Source: Fistularia commersonii
Lineage: Eukaryota > Chordata > Actinopteri > Syngnathiformes > Fistulariidae
Assembly (NCBI GenBank): GCA_037954325.1
Contig: JBBMNZ010000030.1
Location: 4,735,001-4,799,000, forward strand
DNA length: 64,000 nt
Reading direction: 5' to 3'
In this document: positions 46,956 to 57,410 of the stretch, one piece after another
Numbering within the stretch: the first letter of the stretch is position 1
How the letters are laid out: each line of letters begins with the position of its first letter
The notes under the pieces: model-generated
What the model was told of the DNA's origin: nothing
Seen by the model: the letters and a program-made list of their open reading frames with translations, nothing else
Databases searched by the model: none
Program-made: the position numbers and the translations under genes

Positions 46956-47535
46956 CTCTCCGCCCGTGGCGGGCTCGCCCGATTGGACCTCTCTGACAAC
47001 CCGGAGCCCGTCGAGGTCGCGCCCGACACAATGTCGGGATGTTAATGTATTTCTCCTACGCTTCGGCTTTCCACCTTTTGACTTTGTTTTTCTCCTTCGC
47101 CTCGGTGTCAATTTGTTGCTCATCTGCCCGCGGCCGTATCTCCCATCAGGGCTTGACAGCTATATTGTTAACCTCGCATACCTGCGACCGTCCCGCAGAA
47201 CGTCTTACCCTCACAGAGATGCCTGTATAGAACCACTCTGAAGATTTTCCATGTGTTTTCCGCCACTTCAATCCGGAATGGGTCTTCTAAAAGCAGGGAA
47301 AGGATTTTCGCCGCCCGCTGTCGCTGACAGTGAAATCACTCCCGTGAAAACTGTCGCTTTTTTTTTTTTTTTTTTTTTTTGCTGAGTTTAACAAGAGGAA
47401 AACCCGCGTCAGGTTTCCGTTTTTTTAATCGGAAACCGTTCAATTTCAGACGAGCTCCTCGTGATATCATGGCACATAAATGTTCATATTCATAAACGTT
47501 ACAGTATCGCCAGTTTAGTTGGCACTCGCATATAC
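46819..47535. other. Non-coding DNA with (GT)17 and T23
   Basis: (GT)17 at 46921-46954 and T23 at 47358-47380. All longer frames here cross the GT tract. No gene recognised. Confidence 0.55.
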
Positions 47536-48128
47536 CAGTGACGTGCATTCAAGGCTGGTGAGGCTCAATCAGCTTGCCAAACAAATGAAACCTACAGAGT
47601 AGCTTTTTCACCATTTGATTGGCAGCAGTTAACGGTTATGTTTAAAATCTCATATCAGCTTTTTTCACACAAAAAAAGTTATCGTCTTACCTTTAATTGA
47701 AGTCCATGTGAGTCCGATTTAGAAAATTGTCATAAATTTGGATATGTAATCCTCTGTTTTGAAAGTGAGGAGAGGAAAAAAAATCTGCTAACTCCAGCCT
47801 GCTGTCGCTGTGTTCTGCAGCCGAGGAGTTGCAAGAATCTCTGGAATCACGAGCGTCCGCTACCATGAGGCAGGAGAACTCTGTGCCTCACTTCGCAGCT
47901 GTTTTATGATCACTCAGCATAACAAGTAACACACATACAGTTGTTGACAAAAAAAAAACACTGTACATTGCAAATGTAGGTCATATAGCAAAAGTGTTTA
48001 AACATTTTAAAAATAAGTATAGTGCAAATCACTGATAAACAAAAACATTTAATTCCTTTTTTCATTTTACATTTTTTTTCAGCAAGTGAGGCACAGCCTT
48101 TCCTGCCTCCCCTGAGTGCACATCACTG
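47536..48128. mobile_element. MITE with CAGTGA-GTGCA terminal inverted repeats
   Basis: Starts CAGTGACGTGCATTCAAGG and ends CCCTGAGTGCACATCACTG; the ends are imperfect inverted repeats. GGCTGGTGAGGCTC on the left and CAAGTGAGGCACAGCCTTTC on the right are typical of a widespread fish MITE. I could not define a target duplication. Probably hAT-related, but class uncertain. Confidence 0.65.
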
Positions 48129-48358
48129 CAATAGGCCCAGTTTCATATATTAGTTTGAAAATCCTATTTGCTCCTTGTAGTTGGCTGGGACACGTGAATT
48201 CTTCCGGTCCCGTGTTTTTTATCTTGCGTGTTGTGAATGTCAGCAAGCGACTTAAGCTCACAGCGACCTCTGCAGGATCGGGGCGAATCAATGTAAAAAT
48301 CTATTCATTCTCGCAAAATAAGAATTATTAAAAGCCAAAGATCCCATTGGTTCACATA
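48129..48358. other. Unique DNA between two transposons
   Basis: Short interval with overlapping frames on both strands and no recognisable function. Confidence 0.4.
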
Positions 48359-48697
48359 CCGTGAATTCCAGACTAAAGGCCGCACCTACTAATTTTTAAA
48401 AGAAAAAAGAAATTATACATAAATAATCCACACGGCCGCAGGTGTCCCTGTTGAAACATGAGATATGAACGCAGCAAGAGGTTGCAGGACAGATTTTTTT
48501 GAAAACTTTTATTTAAAGAAATGATGGTAACATCTACAACTACCAGTACATAACGCAAATACTTTCTATCAGAATAGATGCCAAACTTACTTAGAGCAGC
48601 TCTATTTCCTTTTTCAACAGCCAGACTGATCGCTTTCAACTTGGAAGCTGCATCAAATGCATTTCTGCAATTTTTTTTATGATGGTGTGTGCAAAAA

Positions 48698-48870
48698 GAT
48701 AAGATAAGATAAGTTAAGAACAACTTTATTTATCCCGAAGGAAATTGTTGTGCCAGAGTTTCAAGCTAAACATAACAATAATAGATAATAGTAGGAAGGA
48801 GGGAGAATAAGAAATACAATAAAATATAAAGTGTCAAAGTTAAGGCTATCAAGTGTTTTAAGGTCTTAGC
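48698..48870 (-). mobile_element. LINE/SINE 3' end (L2/Rex1-like) with TTATC tail
   Basis: AAGATAAGATAAGATAAG followed by CAACTTTATTTATCCCGAAG and GAAATTGTTGTGCCAGAGTT. Read in reverse this ends ...CGGGATAAATAAAGTTG plus TTATC repeats, a common 3' end of fish L2/Rex1-like retroposons. No coding sequence; the upstream limit is approximate. Confidence 0.5.
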
Positions 48871-48979
48871 GCAAAAAAAAAACGCAAAATGGCTGATCTG
48901 AAATGCGAGTTGGTTTGCCGAAACAGTTTCTTCCGTCCGCTGTGACGGTGTTGGCGGAAGGAAGCTACCCTGTAAAAAT

Positions 48980-49030
48980 CCATAAATTAGCTGCGCCGTT
49001 GTAAAAGTCGCAGTCGCAGCTAATTTATGG
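48980..49030. repeat. Perfect 16-bp inverted repeat (foldback) in pogo copy 4
   Basis: CCATAAATTAGCTGCG at 48980-48995 and its exact reverse complement at 49015-49030, with a 19-base loop. The arm matches the subterminal GCCGCTAATTTATGG motif of copy 3, so it is a rearranged transposon end. Confidence 0.9.
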
Positions 49031-49037
49031 AATTTTC

Positions 49038-49592
49038 CTGAAATGGGAAAGTAACCATCACAAAACAAAATTCCAGGACAGGATAATAATCTCCCCAATG
49101 TCAAGAAAACCCATTAAATGAAATACAGTCATCCGTGGCCTTGCAGCTCTTTTGATAAAAAAAAATAATATATTGAGTCATCAAGTTAAAAAAAAAAAAT
49201 CAGAATCTAACCAGTTTATTTGTCATCTACTTTTCCGTGGTTTGATAAATGCAAACAGAGAGCCGCTGTCACAAACACAGGAAGTTAGACTTTCCGCCTG
49301 TCTTGTAAAAGATGTTCTGCCGTGGCCTGGATCCGTCCCGTACGGTCTGCGGCCTCCGCCGCTCCGACATTCCCCTTCTCCAGAAAAACCAGGGCGTTTT
49401 ACCCGAACTGTCACGATCCGAATTAGGTCTCCAAAAAAAAAAAAAAATCGTGGGGGAAAATCACAAGAAGGCACGAGCGGGGTGTGTGCCTCAGATTGGT
49501 GAACGTCGCGTGTGTCGTGTCACGCCACTCGGAGCGGCCCTGCCAGATCCCTGCGAGTACGGCCAAGCGGGAGAGGAGGCTTGTTCTGAGAT

Positions 49593-49629
<37 letters not shown>

Positions 49630-50479
49630 ATCTGTGCTCAGGTGGCAGGCGCCCCAGGTAAATCACTTCAGTTCCATTTATTCCGATCCCCGTTTTGCAG
49701 CCGACGCCTCCACAAGGCCGCCAAAGAGGTGCCATAATGTCAGCCACTTCGTTCGCGGCTCTAACCCATCCACCTGGGTTGTGCGACTGCGCGCACGTGT
49801 TGGTGTGTCATCTTATATATTTTGTGTGTTTGTTTTTCCTTTTATGTCGGGCAGTTCACTCAAATGTGTGTCATTCAGAGAAAGGAAACGCTTTGCTGTC
49901 ACGCGGCTGTTTTCATTGCGGTGTTGCTTTCTATGATCCCCGCTTTAAATCTAGCTTTACTCCAGAGGCCGGGTAGTTAATTTCATTATTCTAATGAACA
50001 AACCGACGCTAAAAGGAGGCTCCTTTGGTTCTTAAATAGCAAATTAATTTTTAAAGTGGCTGAGATCAAATTAATGGTATTTTTAGTCCGGATGAATTTA
50101 TGTTTTTTTTTTTTTTTTTTTGATATGACAGCTGTCTAATCTGCTCTCAGAATGGGCGCGTTTGTGCGCGTCACTCGCGCGCTGACAGTCAGTCGTGACA
50201 GTTGTAAAGTGTTCTTGAAAAAGCGCCCGACGTGGACACTCGAGGCGGGCAGACGAAAGATTTGCGAGCTGTGATGTCTGCGTGTCAAATTACTTATCTC
50301 GCTAAGCATATGCCGGCACTTCAGAATCATATACTTCAAAATGGGAGCCTTCAAACGCGTCAGAACGGACCGTCTCATTCGACACATCACTCATGGAGCC
50401 ACCAACAGAATGAGCCAGACGTCATTTGCACTCAACAAAAAGCTCCCGGAGACATTTTAAGACGCTCTTGATGACGGTT
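49038..50479. other. Non-coding DNA with (GT)n
   Basis: (GT)n at 49594-49628 and T19 at 50103-50121. Frames up to 150 codons cross the GT tract; no domain recognised. 49970-50100 is AT-rich and unique. Confidence 0.5.
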
Positions 50480-50660
50480 TCAATTTGGAGAGGCTGTTAA
50501 TGATGTCGTCTCAACCGCGCCTTTATTTATTTTTACTGAAGATACAAGTGACTGACAAAGACTACTTCAGATGTGCACTTCAGCCAAATCTCACCCAATT
50601 ACTAATTTGAGGCCTGAAGACAATTAGCAAAGCCGTTTATGCAGCTGTTACCCCGGGTTT
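50480..50660. promoter_or_regulatory. Conserved-element-like block
   Basis: GGCTGTTAATGATGTCG, CCCAATTACTAATTTGAGG and GACAATTAGCAAAGCCG give clustered ATTA cores in unique DNA. A T20 run follows at 50667-50686. Confidence 0.3.
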
Positions 50661-50667
50661 CTACGCT

Positions 50668-50699
<32 letters not shown>

Positions 50700-51179
50700 A
50701 TTTTTTTGAAGAGCAAGTTGATCTCGGGGTCAGCGTCATCTGCGACTAATGACAAATTAAACAATTCTTTCTTCTGTCACACAATCATAAGGTTTTTGTG
50801 TCAAAGACAAAACTTCCCTTTTGTGCGGCGCGTCTCAAACACCCCGGGATAAAAAGGGGCCCGATGATGGAAGAAAAAGAAGAAAAAAAAAAAAAGAAAA
50901 AAAAACATATACACAATATCTTCAGCAAACAACACCCACTGTGCTTTCTCATTCAGGTTTCCTTTTTTTTTTTGAAACACACATACACACACACGCGTGC
51001 ACACATGCGCGCTGCAGTTTTTGGAGCTCCCAGCAAACATCCCACTTGGTTTGCAGCGTTCCAAATGTTAGAGAGGGCGAAACTATTTCATCGCGCTAAT
51101 TGGCCAATGTCATTCCTGGCGTTTTGGATAAACAGTGGAAAAGAGTGGAAAGCTGAGACAAATGGTGGCTAATTAAACC

Positions 51180-51218
<39 letters not shown>

Positions 51219-51790
51219 TGAGAAACCAGCTGAAAGATAAAGGGACGAAACCCGAAGCTCGACAAAAGGAAACTACTCCTTGCTATAAAAACTTAATATG
51301 AATTTTTTTTTATATATATATATATATATGCACTTCCTTCTGCTTTTGAAATTCTCAACTTTTATCTAATTGGATTTCTTTCTGCTTTGACCGTTTTAAA
51401 CGGAGGGGGTCTCGTTTTAGTAGCATCTCCGGATCACATGTTGCCTCATTGGGAGAGACTCATTCCCTTTTTTTTTTTTTTTTTCATTTTTTATTTTCTT
51501 TTTAAAAGCAAAGGTGTGTGCTATGCACGCCGCGTCCGTCCTGATAGCTCCCTCTCCGCTTTTCGGGAGATCAGATAAAGCTGATAAATAGAGACGAAGC
51601 AGGCGGAAGCCGGCTCTCAAAGATGAGCCGAGGCGTGTTTGAACTCCGACCCCCGGGGGGACATTTGTTTCCAGAGTTAGTGTGCCGCCCCTCCGCATCA
51701 CCCCTGGGGCGATATCTTCCTCGCTATTTCACCGCGAATCTGCCGCAACGTTTCACCTCGCGTCGGGTGCTACTCCCTATGTCTGTGTAG

Positions 51791-51829
<39 letters not shown>

Positions 51830-51879
51830 CACAGACCTTTTCGCCCAACCCCCTCCTCGCCTTTCCCGCATTTGACCAC
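50661..51879. other. Non-coding DNA with simple repeats
   Basis: T20 (50667-50686), A-rich purine stretch 50873-50904, (GT)n 51181-51206, (TA)n 51310-51329, T17 51468-51484, (AC)n plus (AT)n 51791-51829. No gene recognised. Confidence 0.6.
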
Positions 51880-52080
51880 TTGTCAAGGAATGTTTATGGG
51901 CCATTGTTTGCAGTGCTGATGATCATTGTCAGCGGCTGATTCCATTACCCACACCCTTCTGATGGATGGGGCCTCCCCTGACGTCCACTGATATGGGTGT
52001 CCTTGACCATTGGGGCAGACGCATTGAGCGGAAGGGGCAGTCGGTTGGAGAGTTATGATTTTATATTCCACACAAAGGAT
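51880..52080. promoter_or_regulatory. Conserved-element-like block
   Basis: Unique low-repeat DNA with CCATTGTTTGCAGTGC (SOX-like ATTGTT), ATGATCATTGTCAGC and CCATTACCC. Followed directly by a T32 run. Confidence 0.25.
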
Positions 52081-52094
52081 GTATCATCCCTTTC

Positions 52095-52095
<1 letters not shown>

Positions 52096-52127
<32 letters not shown>
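52096..52127. repeat. T32 homopolymer, longest in the window
   Basis: Thirty-two uninterrupted T on the plus strand with no recognisable retroposon body on either side. Confidence 0.95.
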
Positions 52128-53040
52128 CACGAGGTGCTGTTTGATGAAGAAGAATAGCGTCGATTAGGGAGTAGTTATGTTCCATTAAAATGTCGGTAGA
52201 CGGAGCACATTTCTCAAGCGAAGGCGAAATAATCCCGACGAAAAAAGTGACAGGAGGCGGCCTGATATCTAATGAATTAAATAATAAAAGGAAATCGGGT
52301 TGTGTTTTGAAAACAAACGGCCGGCACCCTTCACTGTTGTTTCCATACGTGTCAATTCTGAGAATTATACGCAATCAGGTCATGTATTATAGGAAGTATG
52401 CAGGCCTGAAACTGCAGTCCTGAGGCTGCTGTCTCATGGTTTGCAGCAACTTCATAGAACACTGCGAAGCAAGAAGGCTTTGGTTTCAATAGAATTAAAG
52501 CATAAGAGGGACTTGGAAAAACATCAGTCTTAATTTAATTTTTTTTTTTTCCCTCCCTTTTTATTAGGATCTATTTGTAGTCACTTGTGCGCTCACAAAT
52601 GCCCAAAATTCCTACTCATCTCAGCACACGTGCAGACCTGCACCCAAAGTAACACTTTGTATTTCCCTTGGATTCGGGGGCCCTCTATTTTAGAGTCTGG
52701 AATATCAAAGGTGATATATAATATTTGGGAATTTTGATTTATGAATGAAAACTTGTAGCATTAAAGAAATGAAAATGAAAAAAGAAAGAGTGAAAGTAGG
52801 TCTGTTCTGTGCCATATTGCCGTCGTGATAACGGGCACCGTTCCTCTCTCCTAAACAATGACATGAAAATGTGAGATGAGGACGACGCCAGCGTATCTTG
52901 GTGTTTGTTTTCATTCAATATGTCAGTTCCCCTAAACCTCCACCTTGAACTTGTTCTGTGGTAAATTCAGAGCGTGCGGCTCAGTTTCTCCCTTTTTTTC
53001 GGATTCCGGTGTCGAGAAATCAGTAACACCTGCCATCATT
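52128..53040. other. Unique non-coding DNA
   Basis: No gene recognised. T-rich stretch 52538-52562. 52140-52420 and 52420-52530 are repeat-free and could hold regulatory elements, without decisive motifs. Confidence 0.45.
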
Positions 53041-53047
53041 GGGTCAA

Positions 53048-53106
53048 GTGTGAAGGTCAAGGGTGAGGTTGACGCTCCGCTGTTCACCCGCACTGGACCT
53101 TCACAC
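53048..53106. repeat. Two-step inverted repeat (foldback)
   Basis: Outer arms GTGTGAAGGTC (53048-53058) and GACCTTCACAC (53096-53106) are perfect complements. Inside them GGGTGA (53061-53066) pairs with TCACCC (53084-53089). Together they form a 59-base stem with small internal loops. No terminal-repeat family recognised. Confidence 0.85.
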
Positions 53107-53289
53107 CTATCAGAGCTCCCGCATCCCACTTCCACCGTCAGACTGTGGGACCCCCTCCGATCATCAGATCTGGGTTCTGTAACCTCAGGAGGGATCATCT
53201 TTGGCTGGGGTTGTCATTTGATTTTAAAGTTTTATTCATGCATTTAAAAGTACAATTTACCTCCTCGCTAACTCACTTAGCACATAGCA
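53107..53289. other. Unique non-coding DNA
   Basis: Nothing recognised between the foldback and the SINE; a 100-codon plus frame spans it without a known domain. Confidence 0.4.
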
Positions 53290-53515
53290 GCCGCGTCTCA
53301 GCTGTCGGAGCGGGCGTCCTTCCAATCGGAAAGGTTGGCGGTTCGATCCCCGGCTCTTCCCGTCTGCACGTCGAGGAGTCCCGGGGCAAGACACTGAACC
53401 CCAAAGTGCGATGGTCCAGTTTGCGGCTTGCACAGTGTGTGCGTGTTTGTGTAGATGTGAATGCGATCTAGTGTAATGCGCTGTCAAAATCACACGGTAC
53501 GAAAGCGCTTTATAA
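53290..53515 (+). mobile_element. tRNA-derived SINE, copy 2
   Basis: B box GGTTCGATCCC at 53340-53350, preceded by AATCGGAAAGGTTGGCG as in copy 1, then GGGGCAAGACACTGAACCCC and a GTACGAAAGCGCTTTATAA end. The A box is degraded. This copy keeps the 3' end that copy 1 has lost. Confidence 0.8.
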
Positions 53516-55139
53516 TTGGGAGACCATTTTTATCATGCTGCTAGTTTTTTATCTGTTAAATTGAGGTTTTAATAGAAAACAAGACAGAATTTTGTAAAAG
53601 TAAGCCCTCCTTTCCCAGCTTCTGCAGCTGAGATATCATAATTTCAGTTTTTAATCTCGCAGATTTATTGTTGTTAGAAAATAAGTCAGTGGCCTCCCTG
53701 GTGTTGCATTTAGTGTTTAACAGACGCGCAACCCTCGCAGGTTGAATGGTCCTAAGTCTGCGACCTGGCGGCGGTTCCTCCAGTGCATGAACTACTTCTC
53801 CAAACCTACTACAGACAAGCGCGACGTGCGGGAATCGTTCAAAAATCACGCTTCTCTCAAGCAGCCGAGTGCAATTAAGGAGGGGGGGGAGGAGGGTTTT
53901 CCATCTTCAGCAGACCAGAGTCATGATGCAGTGCGGATGAGATGAGGGACTGGAGGAGAGAAGCGCTGTTGATGGCTAAAACACTCACCGCCGCTCCAGC
54001 TATCATCATTTTTCTTTCTCCATCCGAGCCAGGTGCCATCGATGAGGACGATATCTAGTGCAAGGCAACGCAGTTAAAGGTCTTTTTTTTGGGGGGGGGG
54101 GTTGGCAAGCATCTTCATGCCTTCCCCAACCTAAAAATAAAAAATAAAAAAAAATCACACAGTCACACAAAAGGCCCTGGGTGATTACTCTGAACAAAGA
54201 CAGACTCTGTTTCCATCCCTCAGCTCTGTCTTTTGTCATCCCATCCACAATGGATAGATTATTATTTTTTTTCTCAGGAAACAGCTTTCCTGGATCAGAC
54301 CAGAGACCGAGAGCCCAAAACAAAGGCAGATGTTCCTCTTTGGTGAAGAAATTAGCTCTGTTTCATGTCCCTAATGATAGCCGAAGCGCTGTACCCCTCC
54401 CCCGACAACTACTTCAGGACTTTTGCAACCGGCATCCGAGCGTCCTTGTTCCTTTAAGACGATGACAACACGGCGGCTAACGGGAAAACCCATACCTCCA
54501 ATAAAACTAACATTAATGCCAAGGCTGTATGCAAAGCTATGCTAATTTTATGCACACTTTCGGCTGCCGCCGTCGTCCACTGTTCATTTCAAAAAGGTAC
54601 GGCGGCAATTAGGCGACAATTGATTGAAATCATTTGCGTTTTTACGGTTCCGTTACTTTTTGAGAGTTGACAGGACGCTCCGCCGTTCGCCGACGGCGCG
54701 TTTCCGGCGGCGGAGGAGATTAACGGCCATCATTGACCCCGATGCAAACCAACGGGCGACGCGTTTCAAACACAACCCGCCGACGTCTCGGGGAGATTTG
54801 CATCGCGTCGCGTCATTTACGATATCCCCTGATTGCCCAGTGATTTATGCCTTCATATAAGGCCCGGCGGTCTTCCAAGGCGGCACCTCTACGGCGACTT
54901 AACGCATCCGAGAAAGAGAAAAATGGAGATGATAGTTTAAGGGCTGTGGGGAAAAAGAGAAGTCTTATCTGTTAAGACTTGCTTTGTATGTAGGATTTTT
55001 TTTTTTTCTTTGTCATCCCTTCTCCTTGGAAGGCGGGGGTGCAGTTGATGAATTCTTAAGCAGATCTCACTGATAATTGTATTTCATAACTGTCATACGA
55101 AGAGGGACTGTCCGCTGAGAAGCTATTTGTGTCACCGCA

Positions 55140-55172
<33 letters not shown>

Positions 55173-56257
55173 GCAGCCTCTTCAATAAACCTCAAATCAC
55201 GGCAGAGATTGTTAAGTCTACCTCCAAGATTATTAAATCCAAATGGAGAATTTACGGGTGACACTTCATAACAATTAATCTGAGATGCTTGATTAATAAA
55301 GTTCGCTCAACCCAACAACCCCCGTTCTCCCCCCCCTCCCCCCCCTCACTCCTCCCCCGTCACTAAAGTTGTCCCGGTTGAGTGGGATGGAGGAGGGAGG
55401 GGAGCAGACATACGGGTGGCAGGATGGTTGTCAGGGACGACACGGGTGTCATTCTTTTTGATTAATGGAGCATTGTGACCCCGCCCCTCGCCCTCCCCCG
55501 CTCCCAGCATGCCCGGCTCTCACCTCACCTCTGCAGAACTCCCTCCCCCAATAACAGGTAAAAATAGATGTGGGCCAAGTTCCGCTCTGCTTTCCGTTCG
55601 GATTCCGAGCGAGACGTGATCTGATACCGAGGGGAGGATGGAGACACGTGCGCGCGCTCGGGGGGAGGGGGGAGTAAAGAAGTAAAAAAGCCGAGATGGA
55701 TTTTTTTGGAGAGTGTCACCTAGGTAACCTTGTCATCATGTTAAGTCAGCTGTGATTAATTAGTTGAGTGAGACTGAGCAATTAGGTCACACACGCACAC
55801 GTGAATGTGTGTGTGTGTGTTCTCCTACTCAACTTTTTTGGAAATATGAAATGGGGCTGATCTGATCAGATAATGAGTATTTCCTCATTGTCACTTAAAC
55901 AGTCGGATGAAGTCAGTCGGACTTTATTACAGAATCATAACTGGATTATTACTCTGTTGGCGGGGGTGAGGTCTAAAATCTGTGTTTCAAATATCAGCTG
56001 TATAATTTGAACCGCAGATAAACAAATAAATAAGTAAGTAAATAAGGGAGACGACTTTCCGCCATCTCCGCAGCTCAGATTCAAAACACAAAGAGCCAAA
56101 TATTACACTTGACATCTTTCATGTTGTGATTTATTTCTCCGATAAACGTAACAGGAAATAAAAACAGATACGTATTTTCTTCTCGGGCGTTGTAAAATAT
56201 CGACACCTGCGAACACGCGCTTTAATCCGACCCCCGACCCCTCCTTAGCATCACTAC
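53516..56257. other. Non-coding DNA, mixed
   Basis: (CT)n at 55141-55172, G10-type run at 54089-54101, C/G-rich tracts at 55330-55440 and 55640-55680. 54480-54620 (ACATTAATGCC, ATGCTAATTTTATGCAC) is enhancer-like. Opposite-strand frames overlap at 54006-54465 and carry no known domain. Confidence 0.5.
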
Positions 56258-56500
56258 TCACAGGAAGCGCTCGATGAAAGTTGACCACCAGTGGGCAGCG
56301 TAGAGCAAAGTCCAGTCCGCTCCGACCGCAGCCGTCTCCGTCACATCCGTGCGTGGGAAAATATTAGCTCTCGCAAACATCTGGCAGCGTCTCGACTCCA
56401 TTAGCATCTTTGTCTGCCATGAAGGGTTTCTACTGGGCCGCAGACGCCGGGACGTGTATATTCTGCCACAGCTGGCCTTGACCCTTCGGCCTACCCCCAC
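56258..56500 (-). other. 80-codon minus-strand frame ending at a splice-donor-like site
   Basis: Minus-strand frame whose C-terminal part reads TDVTETAAVGADWTLLYAAH then WWSTFIERFL. Right at its end the minus strand reads CTTCCT then GTGAGT, a consensus donor, so it could be an exon spliced onward rather than a stop-terminated frame. I recognise no family. The composition is more protein-like than other frames in the window, but an isolated short frame is weak evidence. Confidence 0.15.
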
Positions 56501-56559
56501 CGGTTTGCAAATTACACGCGAAGAAACAACTTTTATAATACTAATTTAACAAGAGTTAA

Positions 56560-57410
56560 TAACCGTGAATTTACAGTTGTTTATTTATGCATATTTTTTG
56601 TTTGTTTTAAAAATATAGAACTGTGTAGTCTGGTGCCGCTGACCCATTGAGGCGCCCAGCTTATTATTCCGGCCCCGGCGGTGAGCCGGTGTTCGGTATC
56701 ACCCTCTTCGCCGAAAGAGTCGGAATGTTGAATTTATTATCATTTTCATCGGCAAGTCAATCAGCCTGTTATTGCGTCTGATTATTTGTCTGATTAGGCT
56801 TTCACGGAGTGCGACGGGATTCGGTTTGTATTCACGGAAAGCAGGAGAGATTTACCCTCTCCGGGACAGAATGCAGGCATTTTGGATCGGGGAAGAAAAA
56901 AAAAAGCAGCGATGATTACTTGAATTCGCTTCCATTCTTTATTTTCATCCGGCGAATTAACATATTTTAAATGGCTTCCGATTTAAATGAGAAGCGTATA
57001 TATTTTTGTTGTGCTTAAAATAACAAGGGGTTTCGGGGGAAGGAGAAGACTGAGAAGAGGGTCTGCGGTATATTATTAGCAGGGAAGGCTCCATATTCAT
57101 TTGAAAGAATTTAAGGAAAAGAAACCCTCAGACAAATCCTTGAAGCAGTAAAGATCATATTTAACAATGATGGCTATATATTTTCCTTTTTGCAATTAAA
57201 GAGTCCCTCTGTGTAATTTAATGCTTCTTTTCAAGTGTCGGGTCCCCTGAGACTTGGCCTGTAGCTATGCCATCGCTCTCGGTGATTATCATTAATGAAT
57301 GTCGGCGAGGACCATCCCTCAATGTGACTGGGGAGGAAACACAAGCCCTAATTAAAGGTTCCTATTCATAAATATATGCCTCAAACTGCACGGAGCGACC
57401 GACGCCGCAC
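56560..57410. promoter_or_regulatory. Extended conserved-element-like region
   Basis: Repeat-free except for one A10 run near 56887. Homeodomain-like cores are frequent: GTCTGATTATTTGTCTGATT, GTGTAATTTAATGC, GATTATCATTAATGAATG and TAATTA at 57349-57354. Lies 6.6-7.4 kb before the tshz ATG, so it is a natural proximal enhancer candidate. Confidence 0.35.

Larger units (their letters stand above)
48359..49037 (-). mobile_element. Pogo-like element, copy 4, retaining the N-terminal helix-turn-helix
   Basis: After TA (48357-48358) the end CCGTGAATTCCAGACTAAAG resembles the termini of copies 1-3. Minus-strand codons near 48585-48675 read RNAFDAASKLKAISLAVEKG then NRAALSKFGI, the N-terminal DNA-binding helix-turn-helix of pogo-type transposases. 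The segment between 48420 and 48580 matches the 3' UTR of copy 3 (ATCTCATGTTTCAAC, GGACACC). So the middle of the gene is deleted and N-terminal coding sequence abuts the 3' UTR. The right terminus has been lost, and a LINE/SINE tail is inserted at about 48698-48870. Confidence 0.65.
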
